Below are positions 14,701 through 21,410 of a DNA stretch of 64,000 nt, piece by piece. The notes under the pieces are model-generated. The model was not told where the DNA came from. It searched no databases and worked only from the letters and a program-made list of their open reading frames with translations. Where the stretch lies: contig NZ_JBMGQR010000015.1 in the NCBI RefSeq assembly GCF_049059935.1, forward strand, positions 1 through 64,000. The letters are read 5' to 3'. Origin of the DNA: JAURVT01 sp049059935. GTDB lineage: Bacteria > Actinomycetota > Actinomycetes > Propionibacteriales > Nocardioidaceae. Numbering within the stretch: position 1 is the first letter of the stretch; each line of letters begins with the position of its first letter. The position numbers and the translations under genes are program-made.

Positions 14701-16145
14701 AACCCCATGGCCGCCGAGCCAGCAGTGCTGGTCAGGATGCCCAGACCCCGGTTCGCTTCGCCTGCGCTGCCAGAGACGACGGTCAGGCCGGCCCCGATGG
14801 CCAGCGCTCCCCCGCGCATCGCGATCGCCCGCTTGTTGAACCCCTGGACCTGCTCCCCGGTCTTCTCCGACCTGAGCCCCAGCGTCTGCAGGGTGTCGTT
14901 CATCGAGTGATAGCCCGACACGGCGCGGGTGGTCACAAACGTCGCTCCACCCACCGCGGCGGTCACGCCAGCCAGACCGAGGGCGGTGGACTTCAGCGGC
15001 CCGGGCAGCTGGTTGTAGGTGTCGACTAGCTGGTCGCCGGTCTGCGCGAGGCTGCGCAGCGGACCCTGAGCACCCGACCCCGTGCCGATGAAAGCGGTCT
15101 CCAACGAACCCTTCAGCCGCTCGAGGTCACCCGAGAGGTTGTCCATCTTCCGCGAGGCGGTGTCGGCGGCGTAGCCCTGTTCGTCAACGTTCTTGGTCCA
15201 CTTCGCGACCGCCTGAGCGCCACCGTCGTACAAGATCCGGGCGGCGGTGATCTGCTCGTTGCCGAACAGCCGGCCCAGCGCCTGATCTCGCTCGGCGTTC
15301 GTCAGGTCGCCCATCTGAGACTTGAGCTGGCCGGCCACACCTTCGAAGCCGACGAACTGCCCGGCGGCGTCATAGACGTTGATGCCCAGCGACTTCATCG
15401 TGTCCGAGGCCAACTGCGACGGGGAGGTCAACGACGAGAGCATCCCTCGCAGCGAGGTACCGGCCTGGTCGCCAAGGATGCCGTTGGACGCCAGCAGCCC
15501 GACCGCGCCGGCGGTCTCCTCGATCGAGACACCCATCTGGGCGGCAACGGGCCCGACGTACTTGAACGCGTTGCCCATGTCGGTGACACCGCCCTGGGCC
15601 TTGCCCGCAGTGGCCGCGAGGAGGTCGGCGATGTGGACCGTGTCTGCGCCCGACAGATTGAACTGGTTCATCGTCGAGGCCGTGATCTCAGCGGCCTCAG
15701 CGACACCGATCGACCCCGCAGCAGCGAGGTCCAATGCCCCGGTCAGACCGCCCGCAAGGATGTCCCTGGTGGAGACGCCTGCCTTGGCCAGCTCCTCGAT
15801 GCCGGCAGCGGCCTCAGTCGCCGAAAACGAGGTATCGGCGCCCGCCTTGATGGCCGCGGCGCGAAGCAACTCCATGTTGGCTGCGGTCTCATGCGTGGCC
15901 GCGTCGACCGACGACATGGCCTTGTCGAACCGGGCGGCTGCGACCACCGAGGCCGTCACCGCGACTCCAAAGCCCACCCCCATCACGCCGGCGGCGTCGC
16001 CGATGTCCTGCATCGCTCGACGCTTCTTCTCGGACTTCGCCAACTCGGCGTTGAAGTCCTTCGCTGCCAGCGCGGACTTCTGGAACCCCTGGATCGCCCC
16101 CTTGGGGTCAACGATCAGGCGGACGAGGACTGAGCGGTTTGCCAT
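11790..16145 (-). CDS. Phage tail tape measure protein with NlpC/P60-like domain
   Basis: A 1451-aa protein. The N-terminal third has the TP901-type tape measure block (ARFDKAMSSVDAATHETAANM, TSFSATEAAAGIEELAKAG, GVSIEETAGAVGLLASNG). The middle has hydrophobic helices and long Ala/Lys/Gln-rich coiled stretches. FATGGEVP and DSVPAMLMPGEHVLT repeats are typical of the family. Around residue 990 is an embedded NlpC/P60-like peptidase (YDCSGF with Cys nucleophile, later PGHTA His) that could open peptidoglycan during DNA entry. The protein sets tail length and forms the tail core. ATG 16145 follows an AAGGCAG site. No tail tube, baseplate or capsid gene is nearby, which is unusual. Confidence 0.92.
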   Translation of the reverse strand: MANRSVLVRLIVDPKGAIQGFQKSALAAKDFNAELAKSEKKRRAMQDIGDAAGVMGVGFGVAVTASVVAAARFDKAMSSVDAATHETAANMELLRAAAIKAGADTSFSATEAAAGIEELAKAGVSTRDILAGGLTGALDLAAAGSIGVAEAAEITASTMNQFNLSGADTVHIADLLAATAGKAQGGVTDMGNAFKYVGPVAAQMGVSIEETAGAVGLLASNGILGDQAGTSLRGMLSSLTSPSQLASDTMKSLGINVYDAAGQFVGFEGVAGQLKSQMGDLTNAERDQALGRLFGNEQITAARILYDGGAQAVAKWTKNVDEQGYAADTASRKMDNLSGDLERLKGSLETAFIGTGSGAQGPLRSLAQTGDQLVDTYNQLPGPLKSTALGLAGVTAAVGGATFVTTRAVSGYHSMNDTLQTLGLRSEKTGEQVQGFNKRAIAMRGGALAIGAGLTVVSGSAGEANRGLGILTSTAGSAAMGFSVAGPWGAAVGGGIGLLTSFAKSNTDAAVGVEGLTATLDRQTGALTENSGAFVADDLRKTGALKNAVALGINLDTLTQAAMGNKDAMNAVSAAIASVDQTAQGYSGEGSEVQLTKEQQAAENLASALGKTRGNIRANQKEWQENKTVTDAVTGSQKSVKGAVGGTTTAVDQQAAAVADLKKAQDDLKSGNLSTYESQTRLKQAYRDAAAAAKENRNGIKNGGDSAIKARESIASLASAWNDASDEAQDKPGAYKRARRNFIDLAEAMTGSRKQARALADKLLEIPKKRTTTVVTKTEQASKTVNDFTAETRRKLNDIGPFNVDITLSAKAQKLRAEANRTRGKDVPTFATGGEVPLWAGEANRDSVPAMLMPGEHVLTTADVKSLGGQAEVYRLRQAIQSGEFKKGGDLGFPGKGKSIPHFAEGGAVGTINVDTAGLGAAVSSVTADFNGMAQDISAELSRVASQLFALLGSGIGGLSPLQIQRGQAFAQSQVGKPYVWGGVGPGGYDCSGFVSAVLNAALGQNPYSRRGATGSMPWAGFRSGGGGAFDVGWFTGSPGHTAARIGNMNVESYGGHGPAVGKGARGPDDSLFNRRMSYAGKRDSGGFVNNDTFVVNTSGRREYMLDPRQTQHFAAGGAVTKSENLTMPRSSSAGSIGSLTFALQANTAAVARNTTAALSPAAALSAANRRKSQFDASVTTLENAQSAVSDATSNRASRLDILNQQKSVRDLQKSLASKKKGERLKGLDRQIARAELGEAQKELARMNASRAALDKARAALAVAQKNRARYGSIAAEEARVAAAEAAVEAAQGRSEAVAASASAVTDQAGIGDLGSASAVNRNLRQTLMNLGQFTSVMAALKARGASPWLLNQLNEAGPTKTAIRIGQQYLQNAPALNELNRNTALLSQAGRAYGQMTNDPRWQQAGGYQPAGVSNTLKVEIEHMTDDRFAAEVDRRVKFTLNSMLAGAMP

Positions 16146-16249
16146 CTGCCACTGCCTTGCCGGTCCGAATCGGCGGACCATCCGCAGGCGGTGGGGCGGG
16201 TGTCAGTCAGGTTGGTGGTGCTCCGCGTTGGCGCGCGGGTGTCAGCAGG

Positions 16250-16486
16250 TCAGTCGGGGCGAGCGATAACCGGGCGTGCACAGTCGGCGTCCACCGCGTC
16301 AGCGAGGTCGGCAACGGCCTCCCACAGCTCCACGGTCAGAGCGTCCTGGCCGTCCATGGCGGCGACACCTCGCAACGTCTGAGCGAAGGCCCCCAGGCCC
16401 CCGTGCTCGGCCCTCATCGCAGCTAGGCCATCGACGAGGCGCGAGGTGGCTGTCGACGTGCGGACGATGCTGTCGAACTCGCTCAT
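16250..16486 (-). CDS. Small protein between TerS-like and tape measure genes
   Basis: A 78-aa mostly helical acidic protein. ATG 16486 is chosen because an AAGGAGA site lies directly upstream; longer readings are rejected. Its place just before the tape measure gene is where tail assembly chaperones normally lie, but no chaperone motif or second frame product is apparent. Function unknown. Confidence 0.55.
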   Translation of the reverse strand: MSEFDSIVRTSTATSRLVDGLAAMRAEHGGLGAFAQTLRGVAAMDGQDALTVELWEAVADLADAVDADCARPVIARPD

Positions 16487-16594
16487 CAGGTCTCCTTCAT
16501 GAGGGGCAGGCGGCAGCCCCTCGACCCAGGCCGCCAAGCCTGGGTCGAGGGTCCGGACACCGCCTGACGCCCGGTCTGTGGGGTGGTTCGTCGG

Positions 16595-16885
16595 TCAGAC
16601 TGCGGAGGCATCGAACCGGTCGTCTGCTATCGGCGTCTGGTCGTCGACCGCGTCTCGCTGCTCAAAGGTCTCGATCTCCTTGGCGGTCTCGAGCATCCGG
16701 CGAGAGAGCGCGGCCAGGTCCGCGCCGCGCATGTTCGGGTCGTCGAGCGCAGCAGCGAGACGGACCCGCATGGCCAGCAGCAGATCGAGCGTGGTGCCGT
16801 CCTTGACGGCTTCGGTGATCGACCGAGGAACGCGCCGCGCAGCGGTCTCACCCTCGGCGACAGCCCTCAGCTGCTTGCTAGCCAC
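16595..16885 (-). CDS. Terminase small subunit-like protein
   Basis: A 96-aa protein starting at GTG 16885 after a GGAG site. The pattern of a short basic head, then EAVKDGTTLDLLLAMRVRLA, then ADLAALSRRMLETAKEI, ending in FDASAV, matches the short small-terminase proteins of actinobacteriophages, which recognise the packaging site and start DNA translocation with TerL. No large terminase gene is found in the element. A lone TerS is a hallmark of satellites that redirect the packaging motor of a helper phage. The assignment rests on remembered family pattern, so it is moderate. Confidence 0.6.
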   Translation of the reverse strand: MASKQLRAVAEGETAARRVPRSITEAVKDGTTLDLLLAMRVRLAAALDDPNMRGADLAALSRRMLETAKEIETFEQRDAVDDQTPIADDRFDASAV

Positions 16886-16987
16886 GGGCTGCTCCGGCTG
16901 GAAAAAAATGCCAGAGAGAGATCGGCTCTATGCCGGAGGGTGCTAGCGATAGGCGGCGCTGGTCCCGCCCCACATCCTGCAGGCGGC

Positions 16988-17515
16988 TCATCGGCTGGCA
17001 CCTGCCTCCTGCTCCCAGAGGCGGTCCATCTCGTAGCTCCCGAACCGCGGCAGCTCGTCCTCGCCGGCCTCGATGCGTCGCTTGTTCTCGGCGGCGTAGG
17101 CGACGCGGTCGTTGCTCGGGTTAAACATCGCGGCGTACTCGGCATCGGCATCGGCCTGTCGCTGCTCAGGCGTGCGCGTGTCGAGGTCGGTGTTCTCCAT
17201 CCAGTCCTGCAGTCGAGCCTTGGCTGACCGGAGCCCTTCGTGGTCGACCTCGATCTCGGGGAGTCCTGCAAACTCCTCGAACCACCGCTGGAGAACCAGC
17301 ACGTCTGGCTCAGCCGCGGCGGCATGCCTGACGCCGACCGGAAGCTTGAGCAGCAACTCGGGGTCGATGCCCGAGGCGGTGAAAGCTGGCGTGTCCGAGG
17401 TGCCACCGGCGAACATCTTGGGCGGGTCCTTAACCGCAGACACCGCCTTGAACCGCTCGGGGTAGACCTCGGCGTACCAATCGGCCAACGGGTTGGTCGC
17501 GTAGTTGTCCACCAT
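16988..17515 (-). CDS. Hypothetical element protein, 175 aa
   Basis: A soluble acidic protein with a Trp/Tyr-rich start (LADWYAEVYPERF), a middle VLVLQRWFEEFAGLPEIEV segment and a charged helical C-terminus (EQRQADADAEYAAMF, ENKRRIEAGEDELP). ATG 17515 overlaps the previous stop as TGATG. No family recognised. It lies between head-module-like small proteins and the TerS-like gene, so a structural or assembly role is possible. Confidence 0.6.
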   Translation of the reverse strand: MVDNYATNPLADWYAEVYPERFKAVSAVKDPPKMFAGGTSDTPAFTASGIDPELLLKLPVGVRHAAAAEPDVLVLQRWFEEFAGLPEIEVDHEGLRSAKARLQDWMENTDLDTRTPEQRQADADAEYAAMFNPSNDRVAYAAENKRRIEAGEDELPRFGSYEMDRLWEQEAGASR

Positions 17516-17727
17516 CACGCCACCTGCTCGATCGGGCGAGCCATGCCGAACTCAAGCAGCAGAGCCAGGTCGGTCTCGCTGATCCAGGTCGGCAGTGTGT
17601 CTCCCTCGCGAAACTGCTTCTCGTAGACGTGGTTGGGTCCGATGTAGGGGCCCTCGCTCGTGCAGAGCTGTACCAGCGGAGCCAGCACCACGTACCTCGT
17701 GTCCGCCTTTGGCTTCGTGTTCGTCAT
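17515..17727 (-). CDS. Head-module-like small protein, paralogue B
   Basis: A 70-aa protein that aligns by eye with the 59-aa product just upstream: RYVVLAPLVQL, then VYEKQFREGDTLPTWIS, then a helix DLALLLEFG. Proteins with this YVV...P.Y....G..LP.WVS..D...L...G pattern are common beside capsid genes of actinobacteriophages, where their exact job is unknown. ATG 17727 is used; GTG 17736, which overlaps the previous stop, is an alternative. Confidence 0.55.
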   Translation of the reverse strand: MTNTKPKADTRYVVLAPLVQLCTSEGPYIGPNHVYEKQFREGDTLPTWISETDLALLLEFGMARPIEQVA

Positions 17728-17732
17728 GTCGA

Positions 17733-17912
17733 TCACGCCACCGTCTGGACGTAGCCGAGCTCCTGCAGGCGCGCGAGGTCCGCCGCGCTCACCCAGTCGG
17801 GCAGCACGTCGCCCTTCGTGTAGCGCTTCTCGTAGGTGGGGTTGGGCACCACGGCAGGAGTCGTCGTGAGGGTCACGAGCGCTGCGGTGACGACGTACTT
17901 GGGGCTCGGCAT
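17733..17912 (-). CDS. Head-module-like small protein, paralogue A
   Basis: A 59-aa protein with KYVVTAALVTL, TYEKRYTKGDVLPDWVS and DLARLQELGYV, matching the next gene along its whole length. The pair looks like a tandem duplication that has since diverged. ATG 17912 overlaps the previous stop as TAATG, so translation is coupled. Confidence 0.55.
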   Translation of the reverse strand: MPSPKYVVTAALVTLTTTPAVVPNPTYEKRYTKGDVLPDWVSAADLARLQELGYVQTVA

Positions 17913-18340
17913 TATGCGGACTCTCTTTCCAGTCGGTGGGCCAGAACTGCGGCCCGGTCCAGCTGCCAGGACCGCCCGACCTTCCGACCGGCGATGACGC
18001 CGTCTTGAGCCAGGCGGCGCACGTGCCGTTCGGTCATGTCCAGCTCGTGCGCCGCCGCGGTGATCCCCAGCTGCATGACCAACGATGGCGAGTCGGGCTC
18101 TTTGCGGACGTCCGCATGTCCGCTAGCGGACATACCGGCTTGCTCGGCCGCGCGCTTGAGTGCGGCCAGGCTCGCTCGCACCCGTGGGTTCGCTTCGATC
18201 TGGTCCGTGCGCTGCTGATACCGCACACCCATCACCGCAAGTCGGTACATCTCGAGCGCGGCGGCACCTCGGAAGATCGCGGCGTCCCCCAGCACCTGCA
18301 CATCAGGCGACTGAGGGATCTCCCCGCGCAGCCCGCTCAC
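17912..18340 (-). CDS. Helix-turn-helix regulator (actinophage type)
   Basis: A 142-aa protein. Residues 1-70 are helical (GAAALEMYRLAVMGVRY, then a positively charged stretch). The C-terminal third has an excisionase/MerR-like HTH: MTERHVRRLAQDGVIAGRKVG followed by SWQLDRAAV. Such proteins are common in actinobacterial prophages and may control late genes. The GTG start at 18340 overlaps the WhiB-like stop as GTGA, and its stop overlaps the next start. Confidence 0.65.
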   Translation of the reverse strand: MSGLRGEIPQSPDVQVLGDAAIFRGAAALEMYRLAVMGVRYQQRTDQIEANPRVRASLAALKRAAEQAGMSASGHADVRKEPDSPSLVMQLGITAAAHELDMTERHVRRLAQDGVIAGRKVGRSWQLDRAAVLAHRLERESA

Positions 18341-18633
18341 GAGGCGGCCCGCTTGTGGCCGTTCGCTCGACGCCCGTCACGGTCTCGCTCGGTCAGTCCT
18401 GCCCACACCCCGGCCGGCTCTGGCCAAGCGTCGAAGTACCGACGGCAGGCAGCGAGTGCCGGACAGTCGCCGCACTCGACCGCGGCCTCGGCCTGAGCAA
18501 CCGGATCGTCCGACACCCACCTTGGGTCGCCAACGCACGGGATCGATTCACCCGAGCCCTGCAGGTCATGCAGCTTGGCCATGAGTCGCCCGTGAGCGGC
18601 GGTCTGCGCGGGCAGATCCTCACGCCGGATCAC
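18337..18633 (-). CDS. WhiB-like iron-sulfur transcription factor
   Basis: A 98-aa protein with the WhiB cysteine set Cys33, Cys54, Cys57 and Cys63 (CGDCPALAAC spans 54-63), expected to hold a [4Fe-4S] cluster, then a GVWAGLTERDR turn and a basic C-terminus for DNA contact. Phage-borne WhiB proteins are known to interfere with or mimic host WhiB regulation through the sigma factor. GTG start in GTGA overlap with the ATPase gene. It may be the switch that times element genes. Confidence 0.8.
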   Translation of the reverse strand: MIRREDLPAQTAAHGRLMAKLHDLQGSGESIPCVGDPRWVSDDPVAQAEAAVECGDCPALAACRRYFDAWPEPAGVWAGLTERDRDGRRANGHKRAAS

Positions 18634-19883
18634 GCGACTTCACCCACCGGGGAGGCTCCCGTGGGTGAGCCACCCTCCCTGCCCCCTACTAAAGGGGGGC
18701 TAGGGAGGCTTGGTGGGCCGCCCTCAGGGGTGCTTAGGGAGGCTTGGGGAGGCTCGGCTCGGACGAAGTACAACTTCTGGTTGTTGGGACCGGCATCGAA
18801 TCGCAACACCCCGGCCGCCACGGCTGCAGCCAGGGCCTTGCGCTCGTCTCCCTTCGAAAACGTGACTCGCAGCTCGCGCAGCTTGGCCTCGACCTGAGTG
18901 CCGTTGAACCCCGCGTGATCACTGATGATCTGGACGACCTGACGGCGCAGGTCCTCGGCGCCCTTCGCAGTCTTCTGCTGCTGCCGACCACCGAAACCGG
19001 TCAGGGTCAGGCGGCGGGTAGCGGGGTCGAACTCCAGCTGATCCTCCTCGACCTCGACGTCGCGCCCCATGGCCTTGAGGTAGCGGACGGATTCGTCGCT
19101 CTCGGAGCGGGTGATGTTGATGATGCTGTCGGCCCAGTCCTCGAGCGCCGAGGCCCCGCGAGTGCGCTCACCGTTCCAGCCGGCGTGCGCGGCGAGGATG
19201 ACATCGGAGGCTCCCACGTCCGCTCTGGCCCACCTGTCCAGCTCGGCCAGCCAGGCACCCACCTCGCCAGCGTCGTTCTGCGAGGCGCCCGTGTAGGCCC
19301 GCCCGAACGGGTCCACGATGACGCTCTCGACGTCGAACGCCTGCAACTGCTCAGCCAAGGCCCCGCGGTCCTCTGGCACGCCGAGTGGGTTGCGCCGGCC
19401 ACGCAGGTTGACCACCACCAGGCGGCCTGGGTCGACTCCGACCTCGTCGGCCCACCGTGCGGCTTGGGCTGCGCTGACCTCGAAGTTGAGGATCGCGACA
19501 CGTCCCCGCACCGCACGGGTACGGAACCGCCCGAGGAACGGCTGACCGGACAGCAGCGAGTGGACGAGGTTGAGGATCAGCGTGGTCTTGCCGGTCTTGC
19601 GCATCGCCACGATGAGCGTGCCGCCCTCGGAAGGGATCAGGCCCTCGACGCGGTGAGGCGGCTCCTGAGGTCGCTGCAGCAGCTCGGCGAGCGTGCCGAT
19701 GTCGAACGCGGGCATCTCGACAAGAGCGGCCTTCTCCGCGGCCACCTTCTCCTTGGCCGCGTCGCGCAAGCGCAACTTGTAGGCCTCGGCCTCGATCTCG
19801 GTGCTCGAGGGCGTTCCAGCCCACCGCGCTTCCTCGTCGTCGAGCTCGGGTGGGTTGTTCCACCAGTCAGGCTGCGTCGTCAT
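18630..19883 (-). CDS. RecA/RepA-like AAA ATPase (putative replicative helicase)
   Basis: A 417-aa ATPase. After about 75 charged residues, a variant Walker A AMRKTGKT lies at 93-100, then GRVAILNFEVS, a Walker B-like VESVIVDPFG and a later ILAAHAGWNGERTRGASALEDWADS segment. This is the RepA/DnaB-type hexameric helicase layout used by plasmids and phages. The C-terminal part looks like a winged-helix DNA-binding tail (TQVEAKLRELRVTFS). ATG 19883 follows a GGAGGCGACT site. It probably drives element replication; no primase gene is seen. Confidence 0.75.
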   Translation of the reverse strand: MTTQPDWWNNPPELDDEEARWAGTPSSTEIEAEAYKLRLRDAAKEKVAAEKAALVEMPAFDIGTLAELLQRPQEPPHRVEGLIPSEGGTLIVAMRKTGKTTLILNLVHSLLSGQPFLGRFRTRAVRGRVAILNFEVSAAQAARWADEVGVDPGRLVVVNLRGRRNPLGVPEDRGALAEQLQAFDVESVIVDPFGRAYTGASQNDAGEVGAWLAELDRWARADVGASDVILAAHAGWNGERTRGASALEDWADSIINITRSESDESVRYLKAMGRDVEVEEDQLEFDPATRRLTLTGFGGRQQQKTAKGAEDLRRQVVQIISDHAGFNGTQVEAKLRELRVTFSKGDERKALAAAVAAGVLRFDAGPNNQKLYFVRAEPPQASLSTPEGGPPSLPSPPLVGGREGGSPTGASPVGEVA

Positions 19884-20103
19884 AGTCGCCTCCCTGATCG
19901 AAAGCGACGGCATATCCGGCGTGCTCGGCCACTGCCAGCAGGTCGCGGCCGACGTCGGCGGAGGTGTTCCACGCGCGTCGGGTGGCAGACCACAAGGGAC
20001 GACCGCCGGCCTGCTCGATGAGCGGCTTCACGTTCTGCCCTTGGACCCAGGCCACTGCACTGCCGGGCTCGATCTCGATGGAGATCCACGGTCGGCGCCT
20101 CAT
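19867..20103 (-). CDS. Hypothetical element protein, 78 aa
   Basis: A small protein with a WISIEIEPGSAVAWV opening, a LIEQAGGRPLWSATRRAW middle and a C-terminal helix VGRDLLAVAEHAGY. It looks like a compact beta-alpha fold. ATG 20103 overlaps the stop before it as ATGA, and its end overlaps the ATPase start by 17 bp, so it is coupled to the ATPase. Function unknown. Confidence 0.55.
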   Translation of the reverse strand: MRRRPWISIEIEPGSAVAWVQGQNVKPLIEQAGGRPLWSATRRAWNTSADVGRDLLAVAEHAGYAVAFDQGGDYDDAA

Positions 20104-20387
20104 GCTGCCGCCTCCGCCGTCGCAAGATCCGTGATCTGCTCGACCCACCGCGGGGCGATGTCGGCGTGGGCGCGGCAGTTGTCGGCCTTGGCCCGGATTC
20201 GCGCATCGGTCTCGGCGATCTGCTCGGGGCTGGCATGGCCCACGTAGTCGTCGGGGCGGGGCCTGGCCGCCTCGAAGCGATCGGCGCGCTTTTGCCAGTA
20301 GAACGCCGTCGCCTCGGCGAGCGCCTGGCGCAGATTGTCGGTCGCGATCCGGTCGTAATGCTCGGGGCTCAGTCGCATGCGGGTCAC
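20100..20387 (-). CDS. Hypothetical helical protein, 95 aa
   Basis: A charged, mostly helical protein (DNLRQALAEATAFYWQKRADRFEAA; SPEQIAETDARIRAKADNCRAHADIA). GTG 20387 gives a GTGA overlap with the previous stop; ATG 20378 is an alternative. Phages of this group often carry such small helical proteins in the replication arm. No function can be assigned. Confidence 0.55.
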   Translation of the reverse strand: MTRMRLSPEHYDRIATDNLRQALAEATAFYWQKRADRFEAARPRPDDYVGHASPEQIAETDARIRAKADNCRAHADIAPRWVEQITDLATAEAAA

Positions 20388-20533
20388 GAGGCATCGCCGC
20401 CCACCGGTACGAGCGCACACAGCATCAGCTTGGCTGTGAGGCCCCGCTCCTCTGCCCGCTCGAGCGCGCGGACGGCGCTGTGCAGCGACATGTAGACGCG
20501 CCTTGTCCGGGTGTCCTCATCGACGGTGAACAT
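20384..20533 (-). CDS. Hypothetical protein, 49 aa
   Basis: A very small basic frame (DEDTRTRRVYMSLHSAVRALERAEERG) ending in a GTGA overlap with the next gene. ATG 20533 is taken; a GTG two codons upstream is possible. Only the overlap and the amphipathic helix support it. Confidence 0.4.
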   Translation of the reverse strand: MFTVDEDTRTRRVYMSLHSAVRALERAEERGLTAKLMLCALVPVGGDAS

Positions 20534-20639
20534 CACCACGTGAGCGATTGCGTCGCCTAGGATTGCAGTGTCGAGGCCGCCAGCCAGAGACTCTGCAGCT
20601 CCACGGTTCGTCCCCGTGGGGCTGCTTTCTTGTGTGGGA

Positions 20640-20864
20640 TCAACCTGCACGGCGAGCACCGCCGCTCTTGGCAGACGGGATGGGCCGCAACAGGGCCCGC
20701 ACTTCGTCCAAGTCGACACGAATGAGCCGAGGCCCAATCCGGAATGCCTGCAACGTGCCGTCGGCGACACGCCGACGAATGGTGTCCTTTGAGACACCCA
20801 CCTCTTGGGCGGCTTCGCTGAGAGAGCCGAATCGGCGTGAAGATTCGGCAGTTAAGATAGACAC
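20640..20864 (-). CDS. xis: Excisionase-like HTH protein
   Basis: A 74-aa basic protein with a MerR/HTH_17 fold: SLSEAAQEVGVSKDTIRRRVADGTLQAFRIG, then LIRVDLDEVRALL. This is the usual size and shape of tyrosine-integrase directionality factors. GTG 20864 follows a GGGAG site. Its place about 0.5 kb after the integrase unit supports an Xis role, although it could also be a repressor-type regulator. Confidence 0.65.
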   Translation of the reverse strand: MSILTAESSRRFGSLSEAAQEVGVSKDTIRRRVADGTLQAFRIGPRLIRVDLDEVRALLRPIPSAKSGGARRAG

Positions 20865-20914
20865 TTCGGTGCTCCCGGGGCGCGATAAGTAGCGCCTCCG
20901 ATGGGAGGACCGAT

Positions 20915-20930
20915 GTGCTTACGCTAGCAC
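20915..20930 (-). promoter_or_regulatory. Small palindrome ahead of the Xis-like gene
   Basis: GTGCT and AGCAC arms separated by 6 nt sit between the end of the 159-aa gene and the Xis-like gene, with TAGCGT as a possible -10 on the minus strand. It is a candidate operator for the long leftward operon. Confidence 0.3.
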
Positions 20931-21410
20931 TCACGTGCCCCCATGTGCGGCGACGAACTGGCGCGCCGTCCACTTTCGCTCCGCGACCATCCTGAACATC
21001 TCGTTGAACTCGACGGCGAGGTGGTCGACTTTCAGATCCACCATCGCTCGAAGGAGATCAGACACTGCGCGAGCGTCGCCGTCTTCGGAGACAACCAGCG
21101 GCACCTCGTAGGAACACGTGGGCATGTGGCAGTGGATGATCCACCGCCAGTGGGGCGGTACGTCTTCTTCGGACGGCTTCGACAGCCAACCACCGACGCC
21201 CTCCCGTTCCATTAGCGCCATCTCGTCGGCCGTTTCGGGTCGCCACCCCCCGACGTGCTCCTGATGAAATCCATCTCCTTCGAGCACGGACACCCGCCCT
21301 GTCGCGGTCATGCCCCAACAGACCAGGCCCCGAAGCGGGTGATTTGCGCACCGGGCCCAAAGCTGCGCGATAGGGCGAAAGTCAGGACTCCAAGTCGAGT
21401 AGTCACGCAT
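20931..21410 (-). CDS. Hypothetical protein downstream of integrase
   Basis: A 159-aa protein, rich in Trp and His (WSPDF, HWRWIIHCHMPTC), with a C-terminal helical part (RAVSDLLRAMVDLKVDHLAVEFNEMF). No family recognised. ATG 21410 overlaps the integrase end by 8 bp, so the two genes are read together. It may act in integration control or be a cargo gene. Confidence 0.55.
   Translation of the reverse strand: MRDYSTWSPDFRPIAQLWARCANHPLRGLVCWGMTATGRVSVLEGDGFHQEHVGGWRPETADEMALMEREGVGGWLSKPSEEDVPPHWRWIIHCHMPTCSYEVPLVVSEDGDARAVSDLLRAMVDLKVDHLAVEFNEMFRMVAERKWTARQFVAAHGGT

Noticed and set aside
13440..15029. 529-aa + strand open frame opposite the tape measure gene
   Set aside because: It is the antisense shadow of a strong known protein in GC-rich DNA, Arg/Leu-rich, with no motif or ribosome site.
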